NCBI GenBank assembly: GCA_947462335.1
Contig: OX381705.1
Coordinates: 3,338,703-3,402,702, forward strand
From: Harmothoe impar
Lineage: Eukaryota; Annelida; Polychaeta; Phyllodocida; Polynoidae
Direction: 5' to 3'
Length of the DNA stretch: 64,000 nt
Position numbers and translations under genes: made by a program
Notes under the pieces: model-generated
What the model was told of the DNA's origin: nothing
Seen by the model: the letters and a program-made list of their open reading frames with translations, nothing else
The model's database searches: none
Shown: one piece after another, positions 58,867-64,000 of the stretch
Layout: every line of letters begins with the position of its first letter
Numbering within the stretch: the first letter of the stretch is position 1

Positions 58867-59066
58867 TGTAAATGTAGATATTTTCGCGTGTATAAATTTT
58901 CGCGAATTTGCTAAAAAGGACATTTTTGCTGGTACTAAAATTCACGGATTTTGGAGATTTGACTTATTTGATTCAATACTGTATAAATATTCACTCTGAA
59001 CATATTTTCGCGGATATTTAAAAATCGCGAAAATATGTACAGTGCGAAAATATCTCGGTTTACAAT
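58867..59066. mobile_element. GATATTTTCGCG MITE
   Basis: TGTAAATGTAGATATTTTCGC at the left is mirrored by GCGAAAATATCTCGGTTTACA at the right, with further CGCGAATTT and AAAATCGCGAAAATA words inside. About 200 bp, non-coding, just past the presumed NF-YC 3' UTR. Confidence 0.75.
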
Positions 59067-59390
59067 AACCACCGCCTTGTTGTTCCTAGACTCGGCCCCG
59101 TCTGTATGATTACAGACTGGGGGCCAGCAGCAGCGCCGACCTACACTCTTCAAGCTTAACTGTGACAAAGTATATGCTTGGGGAGTGTAGCGTGACCAGT
59201 CAGCGCCCATGCATGTCACTCTCCGAGCAGATCTTTGGTAATGGTGAGGTTATACACCAATATCAGCTTGGAGACCGTGCTGCCAACCCAACGCCGTCCC
59301 CGGTCCTGATAACACACTGGGTCAGACCCAGCTCGGCGTGGGGACACGGGTGGGCGGGTCTGATGGTGTGAGACTATGTTGTTCGCTGCC

Positions 59391-61800
59391 TCAAGCCTCC
59401 TGCACCTCGACCTGCTGACCGTCCTCCATCTGCTGTATAAACACCTGCTGCCCCCCCACCTGCTGGATCTGGAACATCTGCTGCTGCTGCTGCTGTTGCT
59501 GCTGGAAGACAATAAACACTGTTACAAAACTTTTGAAAAAAAATCTTCTTTATTCTCGATTCCTGGAGATAAAACAATTTCAATTTTTTTTTTTTTTTTT
59601 TTTGCGGCTTAACAATGAGCCTTAACCAGCGCGTTTAGCGTTCCCTCCTACATGAGAAATTCTCAAGAAAAATTAATAAAATTTGTTCGCTCGCATCATT
59701 TTTTAAGCAAAATCAATTAACTATTTTTTTGGGTGGCTTTATAATGAGACTATTATAGTATTAGGTAGTGATCATTTTTTAACATGGGAGGGAGGGGGGG
59801 GGGGTAAAAAAGTTTGAATGCTTGTGCGAGCTAGATTTCACCTATTTTCAGCGAAAAGCCAGTGCGTTACTACCATAAAACCTCTGCTATAAGAGGAATT
59901 TTATTTGGTGATTTTATTTGCTATTAGCCGAATTTTAAGCCCCAAACTCCCATTTGGCTTATAGGCGAGGTTTTAATGATGTAGGAAGGAACATAGTGAA
60001 AACAAATTTCAAGCACTTTTGTTATAAGCCGAATTTTTACTCTCAAACTCACATTCGGCTTATAGCCAAGGTTTTACGGTATGTCTCAAAGGGCCCACAC
60101 ACACACACTGATTCCCAATGTGTGCAGGGCCTTTTTCAGGCAAAAAACTACAACCCCCCCCCCATGCCCTTGTTAAAAGAATTACCGTGCAATCCTAATC
60201 ACAACAGACTCAGGGATTCGAAGAGGTTAGGAAAGGCCTACAGTGAGATTTCTCACAAGGAGTATTATAGGAAAACATTTTTTGAATATTGACTAATTTG
60301 GAACTATAAGACCTATTTTTTAAAGTCAAATTTTCAAAAATGAACTTTGGTACATTTCTTTGGGCCATCTTCCTGCAACATGACTGTGTAAAAGACTCCA
60401 GATCCCTGAGTCAATAAATATGCTCGTAGAGGTCCTCACTGAGGGTTATTTCACGCGGCGAAGCTGCGTGAAATAACCCTCAGTGAGGACCTCTAAGAGC
60501 GCTCCTTTGTGTTTATTTCATGTCCTTATTCACAATACTTATCAGAATTCCACTTATTTGCTCTAAAAAAGCTCATTTACAGTGGTTAAATCAACAATTT
60601 TGATGATTTGACAAACCATTAAATACGGGCAAGGCTCATTTCACAGGGGTGTGTTAAATACGGCCTCCCTTGGTTAAGTCAATGGGAGTGCTGTATTCAC
60701 CATGAAATAAATAGACAAATGCCAACGCCCATTGATACTGCCTCTGTTGTATTTCACGAGTGGGGGTTGGGGCAGTATCAGCCCCAGCCCCCACTCGTGA
60801 AATACAACAGAGACGGTATCAATGTAGTTGGCATTTGTGTTTATTTTTTTGTTTGAAGCCATTTAATGAAGGAAAAACAACTTTTTCTTAGCCCATTGAA
60901 TACGGCCACATTGTATTGAATTCGGCCCTTCAGTGCTAAAGCATGAGAAATCTTGTATTTCAAAAAAATAATGAGCATTTACCTGAGTCTGAGAGAGCTG
61001 TAGCTGGTCGCTGCCCTGGGAGGTCTGTATGATGATGGGCTGTCCCGGCTGTTTACCCTGCACCTGCAGCTGGATGGCCTGCAGCTGGTCTGGGGTCAAC
61101 TGGATCTACAATGTACAACAAGGGATGGTCTGGGGTCATCTATGATGTATGATGATGGGCTGACCCGGCTGTTTACCCTGCACCTGCAGTTGTATGGCCT
61201 GCAGCTGGTCTGGGGTCAACTGGATCTACAATGTACAACAAGGGATGGTCTGGGGTCATCTATGATGTACAACAAGGGATGGTCTGGGGTCAACTGGATC
61301 TGTAATGTACAACAAGGTATGGTCTGGGGTCAACTGGATCTGTAATGTACAAGGTATGGTCTGGGGTCATCTACAATGTACAAGGTATGGTCTGGGGTCA
61401 TCTACAATGTACAAGGTATGGTCTGGGGTCAACTGGATCTACAATGTACAAGGGATGGTCTGGGGTCATCTACAATGTACAAGGTATGGTCTGGGGTTCA
61501 CTGGATCTACAATGTACAAGGTATGGTCTGTGGTCATCTACAACGTACAAGGTATGGTCTGGGGTCAACTGGATCTGTAAATGTACAAGGTGTTAAATAT
61601 TTAAATATTTTACCTCAATTAAACTCTTATATAGACAATAAGATCAGTAAACCTAGGGAGTTATGGAGGCAGAACATGATCTGTACCTGAGTTTTACTAC
61701 CGCAGCTAGAAAGCTAAAATAGACATCGTGTTACTTACCGGTATATTTTGTATGTCTCCTGATGGCCCAACTATCTGGTGTAGTACTTGTGTTGTTGGCT

Positions 61801-61831
<31 letters not shown>

Positions 61832-61872
61832 TTGTTGTTGGACTTGTTGTTGTTGGACTTGTACTTGTTGCT

Positions 61873-61903
<31 letters not shown>

Positions 61904-63354
61904 TTGTTGCTGTTGTTGTGGTATTTGAACTTGGATAATTTGTGGTTGTCCTGATTGATCCTAAAAGTAACAAATTTTTAATTATATTGAATCATCAAAG
62001 ACTCCATAATGGCTAAGACATGCCATTCATCATAATTAGTACTCCAATTTCAAAATTGCAATAGGAAAATTGTAAATCGATAACTTGTTGCCTGATGAGC
62101 TTAAACTTTAAAAAGTTTTAACTAAGAAACTGGGCATAAAGCATTAACCCTTTTAATAAAGGTCGTAGTGTTTTAATACACTATGTCCTTTGTTGTCATG
62201 GTGTATGAATGCAGCCTTGGCGAGTAACTCGCCAGGGCTGCATTCATGCATCATGCCGACCCTACGGGGCTGATACACTATTAAAGGGTCTCTCTATGAG
62301 GCCCCATCTAGCCCAGGCGAGTTACTCGCAGTGATATTTTACCACTCTGCGGATCTCAACCCCTAAAGGAAGTTATCTCATTAACTGCAACATGCACTAA
62401 TTCAGCCCTGGTGAGTAACTCGCCAAGCTATGCATCATGACGACCAAGGGTATGATGCATTAATGCATCATACCCTTGGTCGTCATGATGCACTAATGCA
62501 GCCCTGGTGAGTCCTTCGTCTGGGCTGCATCCACGCATCATGATGCATTCATGCATCACGCCTTCCTAAGGCCACTTAAAATCAATTATCAGCTTTGCGG
62601 ACTCTTTTTTTTTTTTAAGTAAAAAAGGATGCTGGAGGGCGTTTTTTTTCTTTTCTTCTTACACTTTTTTCTGGAGGGGCGGGAGGGACTTTTTCTTTTT
62701 TTTCTAGAAAATTGGTGGTTTGCAATTGGAAATTAGGCCTAAAACCCCTTTTAAATTAGGTTTCTACTCTTTATTATCAGCTGAGATATTGATCATTTTG
62801 CAACTTGTCTGTGGAATTTTTTTAGATACCCCAAGTTAGGGCTTTTTTTTCTCTCAAAAGATGAAAAAAACAAAAAAAACATGAGGCCCTTTTGAGAGGA
62901 TGTGGGCGCTGTCCGCAAAGCTGATAATCAATTTTAAGTAGCCTTAGGGAGAGCTAATTTTTTATCAACAGGGTAGGGGGGGGGGGGCGGGGGGTGGTGA
63001 GATTTTGCGCGGAACGTGTGAAATTTTTTCACCCCCGCCCCTAGAGGGGTCGACATTTTTTACCCCCCCCGGCAGGCCGAAAATCGCGCATGTTTGCGCC
63101 CCTTTGTAGCATAGTAACGAGCGGACTTTTTCCCTCAAAACTGGTTGAATCTTTTTCACCCCCTCCAAAGAGGGGTCTAAATTTTTTACCCCCCCCCCGG
63201 TCAAGGGGTCCAAATTTTTTACCCACCCCCCCCCAATTCCACCACCCCCCCCCCCCCTGCTGTTAAAAAATGAGCACTCCCTTACAGAGTGTAGGTGTGG
63301 TTACCTGGATCTGTAGCTGCAGTTGTTGTCCCACCTGTTGGAGCACCTGTCCAG
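59391..63354 (-). CDS. Glutamine-rich transcription factor, C-terminal exons (NF-YC-like)
   Basis: There are four exons with consensus sites and consistent phase: 63354-63305, 61960-61739, 61105-60983 and 59501-59391. The peptide is glutamine-rich throughout: GQVLQQVGQQLQLQIQ; DQSGQPQIIQVQIP with long Gln runs and QVLHQIVGPSGDIQNIP; IQLTPDQLQAIQLQVQGK-PGQPIIIQTSQG; and QQMFQIQQVGGQQVFIQQ-EDGQQVEVQEA before TGA. The end resembles the NF-YC C-terminus (human has QQLYQIQQV...MFIQ...DGQ), the activation half of this CCAAT-box subunit. The histone-fold exons would lie beyond 64000, so this is a partial gene. NF-YA and Sp factors share Gln-rich stretches but end in their DNA-binding domains, which are absent here. 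GC-rich 3' UTR continues left to about 59070. Confidence 0.6.
59757..59875. mobile_element. Truncated G-rich MITE (TIR family of 18878)
   Basis: TAGGTAGTGATCATTTTTTAACA followed by poly-G and GTAAAAAAGTTTG matches the left part of the family. The right TIR is lost and the next MITE starts at 59871. Confidence 0.5.
59871..60082. mobile_element. CCGTAAAACC-family MITE in an NF-YC-like intron
   Basis: TACCATAAAACCTCTGC at the left and AGCCAAGGTTTTACGGTA at the right with TA edges; GGCTTATAGGCGAGG and GTTATAAGCCGAA lie inside. Confidence 0.7.
60412..60520. repeat. Perfect long hairpin, Crypton-like family relative
   Basis: GTAGAGGTCCTCACTGAGGG and TTATTTCACGC are mirrored across GGCGAAGCTGC by GCGTGAAATAA and CCCTCAGTGAGGACCTCTA. 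It is followed by CTTTGTGTTTATTTCATG, as in the second hairpin at 63505-63650. Confidence 0.75.
60707..60975 (+). mobile_element. Hairpin MITE of the Crypton-like family
   Basis: AAATAGACAAATGCCAACGC, a 50-bp-arm hairpin around GGCAGTATCAGCCCC, AGTTGGCATTTGTGTTTATT, AATGAAGGAAAAACAAC, CCCATTGAATACGGCCAC and CTTGTATTTCAAAAAAATAAT occur in that order. It lies partly in the intron directly 3' of the 60983 donor. Confidence 0.65.
61109..61600 (-). repeat. Splice-acceptor minisatellite at an NF-YC-like exon
   Basis: About a dozen 31-41 bp units contain, on the gene strand, (TTGT)ACATTGTAG|ATCCAGTTGACCCCAGACC, the acceptor and start of the exon at 61105, or a version missing CCAGTTG. The first part (61146-61226) is a longer duplicate covering two thirds of that exon but lacking its donor. 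Unit copies are close to identical. Confidence 0.9.
61800..61925 (-). repeat. Interrupted CAA/CAG glutamine-repeat tract in coding exon
   Basis: CAACAG-type triplets encode two long Gln runs separated by QVQVQQQQVQ within the 74-codon exon 61739-61960. Mixed CAA/CAG usage should limit slippage. Confidence 0.9.
62155..62565. repeat. Palindromic repeat cluster with a perfect 62-bp palindrome
   Basis: The cluster repeats GATGCATGAATGCAGCC / GGCTGCATTCATGCATC palindromes. 62431-62492 reads the same on both strands without a loop (centre GATGCATTAATGCATC, arms CGACCAAGGGTAT). Confidence 0.8.
62566..62948. mobile_element. MITE with 38-bp TIRs (CTAAGGCCACTTAAAATCAA)
   Basis: Left CCTAAGGCCACTTAAAATC and ATTATCAGCTTTGCGGAC; right GTCCGCAAAGCTGATAAT and CAATTTTAAGTAGCCTTAGG. 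A T-rich/A-rich interior without ORF is present. It abuts the G-rich MITE at 62947. Confidence 0.75.
62947..63281. mobile_element. G-rich MITE (GGGAGAGCTAATTTTTTATC), TTA target duplication
   Basis: The left GGGAGAGCTAATTTTTTAT and right GTTAAAAAATGAGCACTCCC are flanked by TTA on both sides. Inside are GGGTAAAAAATTTGGACCCC-type blocks and CGCGCATGTTTGCGCCCC, as in 18878-19157 but inverted in order. Confidence 0.7.
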
Positions 63355-63499
63355 CTACAACACAAATATGTAGAGGCCTTTAGTTGTTTGAAATACGGCC
63401 ATGCCATTGGTTTAACTATCGGGATAGAAATAAGCTATTTTAGGCTCCCCTATTATAATTTTGGTAAATTCAATCGAAAATCAAAAAAAATTAACACAA

Positions 63500-63965
63500 A
63501 GGTACACCCATTTTAGTCTGTTGACTGGGTTATTTCACTTGTTGACCCTTGGGCCGCATTTCACTCGGCCTACGGCCTCATGAAATACGGCCCAAGGTCA
63601 GCTCGTGAAATAACCCAGCTTACAGACAAAAACTCGTGCACCTTTGTCTATTTATTTGTTTGAAATACAAGGTTTACCATGCTTTAGCACTGAAGGGCCG
63701 AATTCAATGCCCCCTATTGAATACAATGTGGCCGTATTCAATGGGCAAAGAAAAGGTTGTTTTTCCTTCATTAAATGGCTTCAAATAAAAAATAAAAAAC
63801 ACAAATGCCAACTACATTGATACCGCTCTGATGAATTTCACTTGTGGGGGCTGGGGCGCATCCCACTCAGCCTGTGGCTTCGTGGGATACTGCCCTAGCC
63901 CCCACTCGTGAAATACAACAGAGACAGTATCAATGGGAGTTGGCATTTGCCTATTTATTTCATGT
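63500..63965 (-). mobile_element. Hairpin MITE of the Crypton-like family with hairpins at both ends
   Basis: Read on the minus strand: hairpin 1 (63960-63800, TAGGCAAATGCCAACTCCC...), AATGAAGGAAAAACAACC, CCCATTGAATACGGCCAC, GAATTCGGCCCTTCAGTGC, CTTGTATTTCAAACAAAT, then hairpin 2 (63650-63505, GACAAAGGTGCACG ... GTGTACCTTTGTGTTA). It is the most complete non-autonomous copy in the window. Confidence 0.65.
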
Positions 63966-64000
63966 GGAGAAACAACTTTACCATTGTTTTGTATGGGAAG

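Noticed and set aside
61728..61928. Cys-rich plus-strand ORF
   Set aside because: It is the reverse complement of the CAA/CAG glutamine tract in the NF-YC-like exon.

Overview
The window reads as animal (eukaryotic) DNA. Coding exons are short and widely spaced, with GT-AG introns. Exon-encoded FN3 and EGF modules sit between phase-1 introns, there are many miniature transposons, and there are no operons or ribosome binding sites. Gene content, the dense MITE load and especially minisatellites built on splice junctions point to a cephalochordate (amphioxus, Branchiostoma). The species call is inference; no search was run.

Layout. 1-8.9 kb: 5' part of RIC1 (Rab6 GEF subunit) on the minus strand; exons at 8738-8878, 5196-5303 and 1222-1329, with about 3.2 kb of minisatellite covering the intron 1/exon 2 acceptor. 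9-16.4 kb: mainly transposon-derived DNA (a foldback element, a TIR element seen beside its own empty site, G-rich MITEs) with two weak plus-strand ORFs. 16.4-19.2 kb: nested TIR elements, one holding the 3' end of a LINE. 20.8-22 kb: a GT31 beta-1,3-glycosyltransferase, minus strand. 25-30 kb: a G-rich minisatellite, a (TA)n run and a 1.4-1.6 kb tandem duplication. 30.5-31.3 kb: paired TG...CA direct repeats carrying tRNA-like sequence. 31.9-48.7 kb: two tandem minus-strand genes for type I membrane proteins (one FN3 domain; one EGF plus six FN3), both ending in cytoplasmic tails with PPxY motifs; an array of about 1.2 kb lies just upstream of the first. 52.6-55.6 kb: a Crypton-like tyrosine-recombinase gene in three exons, bracketed by the two halves of a hairpin element found elsewhere in the window without the gene. 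59.4-63.4 kb: the 3' exons of a glutamine-rich transcription factor, most like NF-YC, minus strand.

The strongest pattern is that four separate exons (RIC1 exon 2, the EGF exon, the signal-peptide exon of the large FN3 gene and an NF-YC exon) each carry a tandem array whose unit copies the exon edge: acceptor, donor or start codon. The second is that the Crypton-like gene looks like the full-length parent of the window's hairpin MITEs. The genes do not form one pathway. The two FN3 genes are clear tandem paralogues; the rest are neighbours only. Exon models come from splice consensus, phase and frame continuity; no transcript data were available.
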